From: Thermogladius sp023256015
GTDB lineage: Archaea; Thermoproteota; Thermoprotei_A; Sulfolobales; Desulfurococcaceae
Assembly: GCF_051131135.1 (NCBI RefSeq)
Contig: NZ_CP151274.1
Coordinates: 248,001 to 312,000, forward strand
Direction: 5' to 3'
Length of the DNA stretch: 64,000 nt
Each line of letters starts with the position of its first letter. The stretch's first letter is position 1. Below the pieces are notes generated by a model. The model was not told the DNA's origin, made no database searches, and worked only from the letters and a program-made list of their open reading frames with translations. Positions 17,207 through 25,890 of the stretch are shown piece after piece. The translations under genes and the position numbers were made by a program.

Positions 17207-17644
17207 ATGATAACCTTCGGAACGAGAGTTTTCGAGAACGTGAAGGACAAGGAGATAGTCCACTTCGGTAAGTTCAAGATCAGGGGGTTGTGCGTAGCTG
17301 ATACGGTCCTACTCTACGGGTCCGGCTCGGGCGACTGGGTTGTAGGTGACACCTGCCTCATCCTGGCGGCCGGCAGGCTCGTCAGGCTGAGGAGGCTCGA
17401 CTGTGTTAAGGCCTTCTTACTCGGGCTTAGAGGTAAAGTCGTGGTGGACGCCGTCTCCGCCGAGCTGGCTTTCTTCAAGAAGGCGGTTGTGGGCAGCCTC
17501 AGAGCAGAAACGGCGGTATTCGGGCAGGAGACCCTCGTCGGGTCTGTAGAGTCGCGTCGAGCCGTGTTCCTCGACCCCCACGTCTGGTTTAAAAACGAGC
17601 CGTCGATTAATGTAGTTGAGTACAGGTACAGCGTGACCGGTTAG
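17207..17644 (+). CDS. Hypothetical beta-rich protein
   Basis: 145 residues dominated by short alternating hydrophobic strands (for example KVVVDAVSAELAFFKKAVVGS), which resemble a small beta-solenoid such as bactofilin-like or polymer-forming folds. The resemblance is to pattern only and no conserved motif is seen. It lies in a tight same-strand run between the coiled-coil ORF and the iron-sulfur glycosylase-like gene. Confidence 0.6.
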   Translation: MITFGTRVFENVKDKEIVHFGKFKIRGLCVADTVLLYGSGSGDWVVGDTCLILAAGRLVRLRRLDCVKAFLLGLRGKVVVDAVSAELAFFKKAVVGSLRAETAVFGQETLVGSVESRRAVFLDPHVWFKNEPSINVVEYRYSVTG

Positions 17645-17657
17645 TAGGGCGCCCTCA

Positions 17658-18608
17658 ATGGACCTAGTGGGTATCGACAGGAGAGCTGTCGAGAAGGTCG
17701 GAAGGGTTCTTAAAAAGCATTCAATCAACCTACCCAGACTCGACCTCTACGACCAGCGCTACTACCCACCGGCTACGACAGACGAGGAGAGCGTTGCAAG
17801 GTACTTCGTCGTCATGGTGTCCATGGACCACAGGCTCAGTAGGCCTGGAAGGCCCTACGAGGCATGCCTGGAAGACGGCTGCTACCACGGGGCCGACCTG
17901 TTGTACAGGCTCGGCAAGTTGAAGTTCGACGAAGACCCCTCTTTCTTCGACCCCGCGAGACTCGCGGAGGTCAAGGTTGAAGACGTGGTGAAGTGGTTGA
18001 GCGTAGGGGGTGCCGCGCCGCCAGACCCAGAGGTTAGGGCGATGCTGCTACGGGACCTCGGGTTTAAGCTGACCAGGCTTTGGGACGGCCAGGTAACAAA
18101 ACTCGTAAAGTCCGCTGGAGGGAGGTTGAGGGGGACTCTGGGCGAGCAGGGCCTGGTCGACCTCATGAGGGTTTTCAGGGCTTTCGAGGACCCCGTCGAG
18201 AAGAAGGCCATGCTCCTAGCGAAATTCCTGGCTGGGCGCGGCTTGTTCAACCCGGTAGACGAGCTCGACGTAGCTGTAGACAACCACCTGACCAGGCAGG
18301 CTATTAGGATCGGCCTGGTCGTCGTCTCGGGCGGGCTCTGGGACAAGATAAAAAGGGGGGTCGAGATCACCCGCGACGAGGACGTGTTACTGAGGTTAAC
18401 GGTGAGGCTGGCTTACAGGCACCTGTCGAGCACGGCGGGCATCCGGGCCAGCGCCTTAGACGACTTTTTCTGGCTCCACGGGAGGACGGTCTGCCTAAGA
18501 GACAAGCCTGAGTGCGACAAGTGTGTTCTGAGGAACGTGTGCGCGGCGTTTAGAAACAAGAGTTTCATGGTCAACGAGCCCACGTACTACAACACGTGGT
18601 TCTACTAG
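17658..18608 (+). CDS. Iron-sulfur HhH-GPD-like protein (DNA glycosylase-like)
   Basis: A 316-residue mostly helical protein ending with the motif C-x6-C-x2-C-x5-C (CLRDKPECDKCVLRNVC), the iron-sulfur cluster loop found after the helix-hairpin-helix domain in Endo III/MutY-type glycosylases. The N-terminal two thirds contain MDHRLSRPGRPYEACLEDGCYHGADLL, repeated here only in parts: DHRLSRPG and CYHGADLLYRLG are the most family-like pieces. A catalytic Lys/Asp pair cannot be assigned with confidence, so this may be a base-excision enzyme or a related nucleoside-acting protein. Fold level assignment only. Confidence 0.6.
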   Translation: MDLVGIDRRAVEKVGRVLKKHSINLPRLDLYDQRYYPPATTDEESVARYFVVMVSMDHRLSRPGRPYEACLEDGCYHGADLLYRLGKLKFDEDPSFFDPARLAEVKVEDVVKWLSVGGAAPPDPEVRAMLLRDLGFKLTRLWDGQVTKLVKSAGGRLRGTLGEQGLVDLMRVFRAFEDPVEKKAMLLAKFLAGRGLFNPVDELDVAVDNHLTRQAIRIGLVVVSGGLWDKIKRGVEITRDEDVLLRLTVRLAYRHLSSTAGIRASALDDFFWLHGRTVCLRDKPECDKCVLRNVCAAFRNKSFMVNEPTYYNTWFY

Positions 18609-18620
18609 CGGGGGTCGAAC

Positions 18621-18971
18621 ATGCCGGGCGAGGTCAAGCTCAAAGACGTTTTGTCGATGGGGAGGCTGGAGAGGATCGTGATGGAGTACTTCATCAAGAA
18701 CATCAGCGTGGGGGAGATTATAGCTCTGATCGAACTGAGGGAGGAGGTTAAGAGGAGAGCTTCGAGGGGGGAGAGAGACCTGGTACCCGAGTTAGACGAC
18801 GTGGTTATAGAGAGAGAGGTCTCGAGAGTCATATCGAGGCTCATAACAGCGGGGTACTTGGAGTACAAGGGTGGCGTCTACAACTTGTCAAAGCCGCTAA
18901 TAGAGGAGTTGAAGAAGAAGTTGGGGAGGCTGGACCCAGGGATCCCGAAGAACATAGAGAGCCTAGCCTGA
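18621..18971 (+). CDS. Small helical protein, winged-helix-like
   Basis: 116 residues: a helical N-terminal half, then EVSRVISRLITAGYLEYKGGVYNL, which has the helix-plus-wing pattern of archaeal winged-helix proteins. It starts 12 bases after the glycosylase-like gene and ends the plus-strand run that began at iorA. Function unknown. Confidence 0.55.
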   Translation: MPGEVKLKDVLSMGRLERIVMEYFIKNISVGEIIALIELREEVKRRASRGERDLVPELDDVVIEREVSRVISRLITAGYLEYKGGVYNLSKPLIEELKKKLGRLDPGIPKNIESLA

Positions 18972-19008
18972 TCACTCGCGCGAGGGGTGGGAGCGCCTCT
19001 TTTAACGC

Positions 19009-19374
19009 CTAGTGTAGCGGAACCAGTACCGTCTTCCTCGAGCTCTTCCCAAGCCTGTAGTACAGATCTAGGACTTTGTTTGAGTCCCCTCGAAAGACGA
19101 ATATGTTGAGGCACAGCCCTCTCGTGTGGTTGTGATAGTAGCTAACGACTATGTCCCTGAACTCCTCCAGCCTAAGGCTAGGCTCCCCCTCGGTTACAGC
19201 TATGCAGACGCCTAGACACTCGTGCTTGTTCTTAAAGTGGGACATGTCTTCAACGTACTTCTCCAAGGCCGTTGCTACCACGCTAGACCTGTCTAACCCG
19301 CACTCTCTCGATATTTTGTCAAGCTCGCAGGCCAGCTCCTCGGGTAGGCTAACGCCAAATCTCCTCCTCTTCAC
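19009..19374 (-). CDS. NikR-like ribbon-helix-helix metalloregulator
   Basis: N-terminal ribbon-helix-helix (RRRFGVSLPEELACELDKI) followed by an ACT-like metal domain. Candidate ligands are H81, H83 and C88 in YYHNHTRGLCLNIFVFRGD; NikR proteins typically show H-x-H-x5-C, and here the last gap is one residue shorter (x4). It overlaps the permease gene by 4 bases and closes the metal-transport operon, so it most likely controls that operon through the palindromes at 21246-21290. Metal (Ni, Zn or Mn) cannot be told from sequence. Confidence 0.78.
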   Translation of the reverse strand: MKRRRFGVSLPEELACELDKISRECGLDRSSVVATALEKYVEDMSHFKNKHECLGVCIAVTEGEPSLRLEEFRDIVVSYYHNHTRGLCLNIFVFRGDSNKVLDLYYRLGKSSRKTVLVPLH

Positions 19375-20237
19375 GCCCTCTTCACCAGTAAGCTAGCAAT
19401 GTACATTAGGAGCATTATTAAGCCGGCCATGCCTGAGGGCGCCAGGTTGAGCAGGATGCTCAGGTGAAGGCCTATCAAGCTGGCGACAAGACTCGATACC
19501 ACCGCTATGTAGACCGCCCCCCTGTAACTCCTCGCAAGGGAGAACGCGATTGCGGGGGGCATAAGTATGAAAACGTGTTCCATGATATACCCTGTGATTT
19601 TCAACATGCCAACAGTGTTGACGCCGAGGAGGGTGTAAGCCAAGAGGTCGTAGACCCTCGTGTCAACCCCTGCGATCTTGACCGCGACTCTGTCCAAACC
19701 TATCGAAGCCTGCTCGTGGTATGTGAAGATAAACGCTGCTAGTGTAAGGACGGTCGCGAGTACGCATGTAATCACGTCGCTGTAGGTCGCTAGTAGCGGG
19801 TCTCCGATTATCAGACTCGCTATGTTGTACGCCACGGGTACTCTCGTTAAGACAAAGTACGCCACCAGTACGCTTAGCGATGTAGTGGAGCCTACGAAGA
19901 CCGATGTGGCAATAGAGGGGTCTACACGCCTGTGTATCATGTAGCCGACTATGTAGGTTAGCCCGAGACCCACTACTATGGAGAGAACGATCTCCAACCC
20001 TCTCCACAGAACATACGATAAGTAAATCCCCAGCGTCACAGCTAGAAAGCTGACGTGCGGCATCTCGGAGGCTAGGAAGAAGAGCCTCCTGTAGGCAACG
20101 ATAACGCTCACGAACGCGAAGCCGACCGATGCGGACACCATCACTAAAACCCACAGGGGGTTGTACATCGTCGAGAGGCCGAGCGCGTAGAGCAGAGTAG
20201 CGGTTAGTAAGCCGGCTAACACGAGATCTTGCTTCAT
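19371..20237 (-). CDS. Metal ABC transporter permease (ZnuB/MntB type)
   Basis: About eight hydrophobic segments with the ABC-3 family features, including SEMPHVSFLAVTLGIYLS near residues 57-74 and a cytoplasmic coupling region around RRVDPSIATSVFVGSTTS. Expected to form a homodimer in the membrane, working with the binding protein encoded upstream and the ATPase encoded divergently. It overlaps both neighbours by 4 bases. Confidence 0.88.
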   Translation of the reverse strand: MKQDLVLAGLLTATLLYALGLSTMYNPLWVLVMVSASVGFAFVSVIVAYRRLFFLASEMPHVSFLAVTLGIYLSYVLWRGLEIVLSIVVGLGLTYIVGYMIHRRVDPSIATSVFVGSTTSLSVLVAYFVLTRVPVAYNIASLIIGDPLLATYSDVITCVLATVLTLAAFIFTYHEQASIGLDRVAVKIAGVDTRVYDLLAYTLLGVNTVGMLKITGYIMEHVFILMPPAIAFSLARSYRGAVYIAVVSSLVASLIGLHLSILLNLAPSGMAGLIMLLMYIASLLVKRA

Positions 20238-21235
20238 CTACGGCTCACCAAGAGGTATACCGCGAGGCCGACTAGCACCACTGCGGCTAGGACTATCATG
20301 GTAACGCCTAACCACGAGGGCCCAGACGGCGTGATCTGGTGTGCGGTCTCCGTAGCCGTGGTCAGCGACGTGTTGGCGATCTGGGTGTAGACGTAGGCCA
20401 GCTTGTCGAGGATGGAGTTGGGGTACACCTCGCTGTACAGTTTGATGACCTTTACTCCGTAAGAGGCGGCCATGTTCTCCAACTGGGTCGAGGCTGTTGG
20501 GCTATCGCTTCCATAAGCTGTCACGAGCACGTACGCAATACTGCCGTTTCTCATCATTTCCTGGTACGTGGAGAGCTCGCCCGGTGTGGCGGGTAGACCC
20601 TCCTCCTTCATCACTAGGCCAACCATGTCGAGCCCGAGCCATCTAGCGACGTAGATCGTGTAAGGCAGGTCTCCTATGGCCTTACCTCTGAGAGGGGGCG
20701 TCGACACGTACAAGCTGGCTACACGGGCGGTAATGTTTAGGGCCCTGCTCATATAACACTGGGACGCCGCTGGGTTCAAAGAGGCGAGGGTCCCGGAGAC
20801 GTTTCTAACGAAGGCAATGTAGTTTAGAGGGTAGTATATTGGCATGTGGTAGTCTGGCTGCCCAGTAGATGGGTTGGTGAAGATCGTAAGCCCTGGTATC
20901 TCGAGCACATTGATTAGTACTCCCTTGATCACTCCACTCCTCCAGAGTTCTTCTATCTTCTGCTCGAACCCAGTGTGACCTGTAGATACGATCAAGTCGG
21001 CTTGCTGCAGCTTAGCTATGTCTCCCGGCGTTAACGAGTACTCGTGCGGGTCTACACCGGGGGGTAACAAGCTCTCAACAACGTCCCCTTCACAAACTAG
21101 GTTCTGGACGTCGTACTTAAGCCCTGGAAACGTCGTAATTACCCGGAGAGTTCTATTAGTAGCGGCGTTACCAGGACTAATAGCGAACAGTACTACCGCG
21201 ACTAAACTAATAGCAACGATAGCGAGGAGCCTCAC
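20234..21235 (-). CDS. Metal-binding lipoprotein-like solute receptor (ZnuA family)
   Basis: Extracytoplasmic receptor for a divalent metal. Residues 1-24 from GTG 21235 form a signal sequence (LLAIVAISLVAVVLF); the receptor has His candidates in PPGVDPHEYS, STGHTGFEQ and DYHMPIYY. The C-terminus carries a membrane anchor (VTMIVLAAVVLVGLAVYLLV), as is common for archaeal receptors that are tethered by the C-terminal helix. GTG 21235 (or TTG 21241) is preferred over a longer frame to 21289 because the shared TATA at about 21270-21276 puts transcription start near 21245. Confidence 0.88.
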   Translation of the reverse strand: MRLLAIVAISLVAVVLFAISPGNAATNRTLRVITTFPGLKYDVQNLVCEGDVVESLLPPGVDPHEYSLTPGDIAKLQQADLIVSTGHTGFEQKIEELWRSGVIKGVLINVLEIPGLTIFTNPSTGQPDYHMPIYYPLNYIAFVRNVSGTLASLNPAASQCYMSRALNITARVASLYVSTPPLRGKAIGDLPYTIYVARWLGLDMVGLVMKEEGLPATPGELSTYQEMMRNGSIAYVLVTAYGSDSPTASTQLENMAASYGVKVIKLYSEVYPNSILDKLAYVYTQIANTSLTTATETAHQITPSGPSWLGVTMIVLAAVVLVGLAVYLLVSRR

Positions 21236-21245
21236 GGGCAACCCC

Positions 21246-21290
21246 GTTGTGCACAATCTATTGTGTGGGTTTAAAAGGATTGTGCACAAT
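21246..21290. promoter_or_regulatory. Divergent promoter flanked by two palindromic operators
   Basis: ATTGTGCACAAT at 21279-21290 is a perfect 12-bp palindrome; GTTGTGCACAAT at 21246-21257 repeats 11 of those bases, with a perfect 10-bp palindrome inside. Centres are 33 bp apart, three helical turns. Between them lies a palindromic TTTAAA (about 21270-21275) usable as TATA in both directions. Leftward, one palindrome covers the receptor gene start site and the other lies upstream of TATA; rightward, the roles swap. This is a good candidate operator for the NikR-like regulator. Confidence 0.7.
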
Positions 21291-21304
21291 TAGAATACGA
21301 CAGG

Positions 21305-22075
21305 GTGGTCCGAGTAGTGGAGATCACGCTTGTTGACTTAACGGTTAAACGGGATAACACGCTGGTCTTAAGCGACTTGAACGTGGATTTTAAAGGGCCG
21401 GGGTTGGTTCAGGTCATAGGGCCTAATGGCGCCGGCAAGACCACTCTTCTCTTGGCAATACTTGGGTTTGTTAAGCCTGTCAAGGGGAGCGTCTTGATAG
21501 ATGACGTCGACGTCACGTCTAAGCCTGAAACGTTGAAGGGGAGGATCGGGTACATGCCTCAGACCTCCGAGTTGGAGTTGAACGCGCCTTTTACGGTCTG
21601 GGAGCTCGTGGACTGCTGTTTTAGACTGCACAGGCCTTGGCCCCGGCTATTCAAGAGGGACAGCAAGGCCGTTAGAAACGCCCTCTTGAGGGCCGGCTTG
21701 ACCGAGGAGTTGTGGCATAAGAGGGTGTCTGAGCTTTCTGGCGGGGAGAGGCAGAGAGTCTTCCTTGCGAGGACGCTCGTTGCCGACCCACCCATACTCC
21801 TCCTCGACGAGCCGCTGGCGAACATAGACCCTCAGGGTAGGGCGCTGTTGGCGGAGACCCTCGGGAGGCTGAGCGAGGAGAAGTTAATAATAGTCACGTC
21901 CCACGACCCGTTGATCATGGTGAAGTGGACTAGGATGATCCTCATACTGAACAAGACGCTGTACGCCTACGGTCCCCCCGAAGAAGTGCTCGTGCCAGAG
22001 GTCTTAAGCAAGTTCTACGGCCTCGGCTGGGAGTGGGTGGAGAAGGGGGTCCACATATACGACACCCACAGGTAA
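21305..22075 (+). CDS. Metal ABC transporter ATP-binding protein (ZnuC/MntA type)
   Basis: Walker A GPNGAGKTTL, signature LSGGERQRVF, Walker B ILLLDEPLANID, and the switch His in VTSHD. It is divergent from the receptor/permease/regulator operon but shares its promoter region, so all transporter parts respond to the same operators. Starts at GTG 21305 or 21317; both sit just past the predicted transcription start, so the message is nearly leaderless. Confidence 0.92.
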   Translation: MVRVVEITLVDLTVKRDNTLVLSDLNVDFKGPGLVQVIGPNGAGKTTLLLAILGFVKPVKGSVLIDDVDVTSKPETLKGRIGYMPQTSELELNAPFTVWELVDCCFRLHRPWPRLFKRDSKAVRNALLRAGLTEELWHKRVSELSGGERQRVFLARTLVADPPILLLDEPLANIDPQGRALLAETLGRLSEEKLIIVTSHDPLIMVKWTRMILILNKTLYAYGPPEEVLVPEVLSKFYGLGWEWVEKGVHIYDTHR

Positions 22076-22079
22076 ACCC

Positions 22080-22919
22080 TTGCTGAGGGCCCTCGAAGGA
22101 GAGTTTGTTGTATACGATGGCCACGGGTGGTTGGTGAAGGGGTTCCAGCACAAGCCCGGTTGGCTCGTCGCCTACCCCAGATACGACCTCGTCAACAGGA
22201 GGAAAATGGAGCGCCGCGAAGTCGAGAGGCTTCAAAGCTCCCACGAGTCGTGGTGGGACTGCCTTAAGTTGAGATTGCCGTTGATACCCCTAGACAGGGT
22301 TTCAAAGCCATTCACAGGACTGAAAACTCCCGTCCTGCGGCTTCTGTCGCATCTGCTAGACTTCGACGAAGAGGATATGGAGGTGACTGGGAGTTATTTA
22401 GTCGACCCCCACGAGGCCGGCGATGTCGACATCGTATTATACGGCGCCGACGAGTCTACAGTGGAAAGGCTCGAAGCACTGGTATCTAGAGGGGTCTTGA
22501 AGAGGGCCGGGCTCTGGCACTCGCTGAGAGAGTACTACACCAAGCACGTGGGCCGGGTCGACCTCGACCTATACCTGGCGTTGAAGGCCAGGACGCTACT
22601 CCACCTGTCAGTAAATGGCGTCGTCGTGAACCTGAGACCGTACAGGTACAGAGCCGGTTGGCACAAGTGCGTCGACAGGGTTGTAAAAAGGGCTAGCGTA
22701 AGGGGTGTCATCGAGTTGAGGGACAGGGCGACCCCTATACTGCCCGCTCGTAGAAGAGCGTTTATCGGTGGTGAAGAACTCGTGTTCGAGACGCACAGGG
22801 AGCTCTACGCAGAGCTGCCACCGGGGGTGTACTACGTCGAGGGGGAGATAGAGTATAGGGAGAGCGGGGTGTACATTGTAGCCGACAGAGGGAGGGTGTG
22901 GGCAAAAGGGGGGGTATGA
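22080..22919 (+). CDS. Nucleotidyltransferase-fold protein
   Basis: 279 residues. The stretch TGSYLVDPHEAGDVDIVLYG near residues 102-121 resembles the Pol-beta nucleotidyltransferase core (GS followed by D-x-D: D114, D116), and VDLDLYLAL near residues 160-168 could supply the third carboxylate. An N-terminal beta-rich part and C-terminal beta-rich tail flank it. It starts 5 bases after the ATPase stop with TTG 22080, so it is probably co-transcribed, though a link to metal uptake is not evident. Substrate unknown. Confidence 0.65.
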   Translation: MLRALEGEFVVYDGHGWLVKGFQHKPGWLVAYPRYDLVNRRKMERREVERLQSSHESWWDCLKLRLPLIPLDRVSKPFTGLKTPVLRLLSHLLDFDEEDMEVTGSYLVDPHEAGDVDIVLYGADESTVERLEALVSRGVLKRAGLWHSLREYYTKHVGRVDLDLYLALKARTLLHLSVNGVVVNLRPYRYRAGWHKCVDRVVKRASVRGVIELRDRATPILPARRRAFIGGEELVFETHRELYAELPPGVYYVEGEIEYRESGVYIVADRGRVWAKGGV

Positions 22920-22951
22920 GTGAGGAAAGAAAAAGAGGTCTGGTGAAAACT

Positions 22952-25363
22952 CTACGGCTTCACACCAGCCTTCTTTATAAGGCCGTACACGTAGTCGGGC
23001 GTCAACGGGTGTTTGTTGACGAGCTTGTTGGCCTGCTTGCTCCTGAGGGCGTTCACCACGGCGTTGGCGATTGAGGGGGCTATGGCCACTATAGATGGCT
23101 CGCCCAGCCCCTTCGCGCCGAACGGCGCGTGGTAGTAGCCGGCCTCGACGAAGTAAACGTTGAACTTCTCGGGGACGTCCCTGGCCGTGGGTATGTGGTA
23201 TGTGCTCAAGTTGCTGTTCATAAGCCTGCCCGCCGAGTCGTAGTACAGGTCCTCCATCAGTGCGTAGCCCATGCCCTGGATGTAGCCTCCAATAGCGTGA
23301 AGCTCCGCACCGGTCCTGTTGACTACTCTGCCGATGTCGTAGACGGTGGTCGCCTCCTTTACTCTCACTAAGCCTGTCTCGAGGTCTACCTCGACGTCGC
23401 TCACAATGGCACCGTAAGTGTACGTGAAGTACGGCGCGCCAGTACCGGTCTCCTCGTCCCACTCGGCTGGCGGCGCCCTGTAGAAGCCGAACTCCTGGAG
23501 CGGCACGCCTTTCCAGAAGGCCTGCTCGACTAGCTCCCTCCAGGTGATCGCGTGGGACGGGTCGTCCTTGCAGTACACCTTGGGTGCCTCGATGACAACG
23601 TCGTCGGGCGAGCCGCAGCCGAGAAGCTCCGCAGCGAGCTTGTTCAGCCTCTGCCTCAGCTTGTAGGCAGCTACGAGCGTAGCGTTGCCGCCCATGGCCG
23701 TCGACCTAGACGCCACTGTTGGACCGGCGTCCGGCGTCGCGGCAGTGTCGGCTGCCTCCACTTTAATGTAGTTAGGAGGTACTCCCAGGACCTCTGCGAG
23801 GATGTTGATCAATCCCTGTATCGCGCCTTGGCCCATGTCTGTCAGGCCAGTCCTGAATATTATAGAGCCGTCCCTCTGAATGATCACGGAGGCGCTGGAG
23901 TAGTCGGCGCCCTCGGCACCAATGCTGTTCCCGTGGTAGAATATCGCTATGCCTATACCCCTCCTCACGGGGCCTGTGAGCGAGGCGTACAGTCTCCTCT
24001 TCTCGTACCAGCCGCTCAGCTCCACAGCCTTCTTGATGACCTCTTCAGCCCCGACGCCGTGGTCCAGTAGCTGGCCGTGTACGGTCCTGTCGCCGTTCCT
24101 CAGCACGTTCTTTAGCCTCAGCTCGACTGGGTCCATGCCGAGCTCTTCCGCGAGCAGGTCCATCTGCCTCTCGACCGGAAAGGTGACTTGTGGGTTGCCG
24201 AACCCTCTGAACGCCCCGCCGGGTATCTTGTTGGTGTACACCGCGACTACGTCGACTTTGGCGTTCCTGACCTTGTAGGGCCCGGTGCTGTGTACTACTG
24301 CTCTCCATGCCACGAACGGGCCGAGACTTGCGTAGGCGCCCTTGTCTAAGATGACCTTCGCCTCGACCGCCAGTAGAGTCCCGTCTCTGGCGGCCGCGTG
24401 CCTGTACCACGATATGGTTCTGTGCCTCTTCGTGTGGCCTATGATCGACTCCTCCCTCGTGTGGATCAGTACGGCCGGCCTCTTCAGCCTGGTCGCAACG
24501 AGTGCGACCTTCGCCGCTATCTCGTTGCCTACGTCTTCAGCTCCGCCGAAGCCGCCTCCTAGCGCGGGGGCTATGACCCTGACCATGTTGAACGGTAGGC
24601 CCAGGACGTTGGCCACGGCCTTCCTAGTGTCGAAGGGGCACTGAGTCTTGGCGTATATGGTAACGCCTCCGTCGGGCTCCGGTATAGCAATAGCCGCCTC
24701 GGGCTCTATGTAGGCGTGTTCTTGGAACGGTGTTTCGTAATTGTTCTCTACCACCACCGCGGCCTCCTTAAAGGCCTTCTCCACGTCACCCACTCTGATC
24801 TTGTACCTCGTCAGTATGTCTGTGCCTCGCTCGTCGTGTATCAGCTCGTGGGGTTTCTCCTCGAGGGTCTCGGGGTCGATTATCTCGAGTGGGTCTAGGT
24901 AGACCTTGAGGGGCTCGTAGTCGACCTGTACGAGCTCGCCCGCTTCTCTAGCGTTCTCTAGAGACTCCGCTACTACTAGCGCCACGGTGTCGCCTATGTA
25001 CCTTACCTTCCTGTCCGCGAGCAGTGGTTGGTCTGGTATAACGTAGCCGACGTCGTTGATCCCGGGGACGTCTTTGGCCGTGAACACGGCGAGTACTCCT
25101 GGATACTTAAGGGCGTCGCTGTAGTCAACGCCCTTGACCTTCGCGTGGGCGTACTTTGTCCTCACGCTGTAGACGAACACCGGGTTCTTGACGAGCTTTA
25201 GCAGGTCAGCAGTGAATATCGGCTGGCCTGTTATCTTGGCGATCGCGTCCCAGCGTACGACGTTCTTGCCTATATACTTGAACTCCTCTGTCTTCTTGTC
25301 CTTGTACTTGTAGAACACCTCCTCGACGATCTCCACGTAGTCGGGCTTACTCATGCCCGTCAC
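22952..25363 (-). CDS. Molybdenum hydroxylase large subunit (xanthine/aldehyde oxidoreductase family)
   Basis: Binds molybdopterin cytosine dinucleotide and carries the hydroxylation site. Domain order: N-terminal aldehyde oxidase/xanthine dehydrogenase a/b hammerhead domain (from KNVVRWDAIAKITGQPIF), then the Mo-binding domain with GGGFGGAEDVGNE, PGGAFRGFGNPQ and the active-site glutamate in AKGLGEPS. The CoxL-specific CSFR loop of CO dehydrogenases is not seen, so an aldehyde or heterocycle substrate is more likely. About 803 residues is full length. Overlaps the small subunit gene by 4 bases. Confidence 0.9.
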   Translation of the reverse strand: MTGMSKPDYVEIVEEVFYKYKDKKTEEFKYIGKNVVRWDAIAKITGQPIFTADLLKLVKNPVFVYSVRTKYAHAKVKGVDYSDALKYPGVLAVFTAKDVPGINDVGYVIPDQPLLADRKVRYIGDTVALVVAESLENAREAGELVQVDYEPLKVYLDPLEIIDPETLEEKPHELIHDERGTDILTRYKIRVGDVEKAFKEAAVVVENNYETPFQEHAYIEPEAAIAIPEPDGGVTIYAKTQCPFDTRKAVANVLGLPFNMVRVIAPALGGGFGGAEDVGNEIAAKVALVATRLKRPAVLIHTREESIIGHTKRHRTISWYRHAAARDGTLLAVEAKVILDKGAYASLGPFVAWRAVVHSTGPYKVRNAKVDVVAVYTNKIPGGAFRGFGNPQVTFPVERQMDLLAEELGMDPVELRLKNVLRNGDRTVHGQLLDHGVGAEEVIKKAVELSGWYEKRRLYASLTGPVRRGIGIAIFYHGNSIGAEGADYSSASVIIQRDGSIIFRTGLTDMGQGAIQGLINILAEVLGVPPNYIKVEAADTAATPDAGPTVASRSTAMGGNATLVAAYKLRQRLNKLAAELLGCGSPDDVVIEAPKVYCKDDPSHAITWRELVEQAFWKGVPLQEFGFYRAPPAEWDEETGTGAPYFTYTYGAIVSDVEVDLETGLVRVKEATTVYDIGRVVNRTGAELHAIGGYIQGMGYALMEDLYYDSAGRLMNSNLSTYHIPTARDVPEKFNVYFVEAGYYHAPFGAKGLGEPSIVAIAPSIANAVVNALRSKQANKLVNKHPLTPDYVYGLIKKAGVKP

Positions 25364-25890
25364 CTCGCAAGGACCTTGAGGTGGTACTTCTCCCTGACCT
25401 CCCTCTCGTCAAAGTATACTTTACCCTCCTTGAGGTATTTAGCGGCCCTCTTCACGGCCTCGAAGTAATACGGGTAGCTACCACACCGGCACAACACGCT
25501 CGACAGCCACTCACGTATGGTCTTATCGTCGGGGTCGCTGACCCTGTCCAGCAGCGCCTTCGTCACCATGATGAAGCCCGGTGTACAGAACCCGCACTGG
25601 ACACCCCTTGCTTCGATGAAAGCCACCTGTATAGCATGCATCTTACCGGCAGGCGCCAGCCCCTCCAGTGTCGTTATCTCAGCGCCGTCCAGCCTCGAAG
25701 TCAACGCGAGGCAGCTGTGGACCGGGTTTCCGTTGACCAGCACAATGCAGCTACCGCACTCTCCCCTACCACAGCCCTCCTTGACGCTCGTGAACCCTAG
25801 CCTGTAGCGGAGGGTGTCGATGAGCCTCTCCAGCGGAGGGACGTCGAGCTCGTACTTAACGTTGTTGACTGTGAGAGTGACCTTGACCAT
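25360..25890 (-). CDS. Molybdenum hydroxylase small subunit, two [2Fe-2S] clusters
   Basis: Plant-ferredoxin-type N-terminal domain with CGRGECGSCIVLVNG...C, and a C-terminal helical domain with QCGFCTPGF and LCRCGSYPYY for the second cluster. The usual LCRCTGY is here CRCGSY, a mild variant. It passes electrons from the Mo site to FAD. Adjacent to, and one base before, the medium subunit gene in the order M-S-L. Confidence 0.93.
   Translation of the reverse strand: MVKVTLTVNNVKYELDVPPLERLIDTLRYRLGFTSVKEGCGRGECGSCIVLVNGNPVHSCLALTSRLDGAEITTLEGLAPAGKMHAIQVAFIEARGVQCGFCTPGFIMVTKALLDRVSDPDDKTIREWLSSVLCRCGSYPYYFEAVKRAAKYLKEGKVYFDEREVREKYHLKVLAR

Noticed and set aside
22952..25363. Annotation as CO dehydrogenase CoxL
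   Set aside because: The CoxL active-site loop with CSFR is absent; the sequence fits the broader aldehyde/xanthine family.
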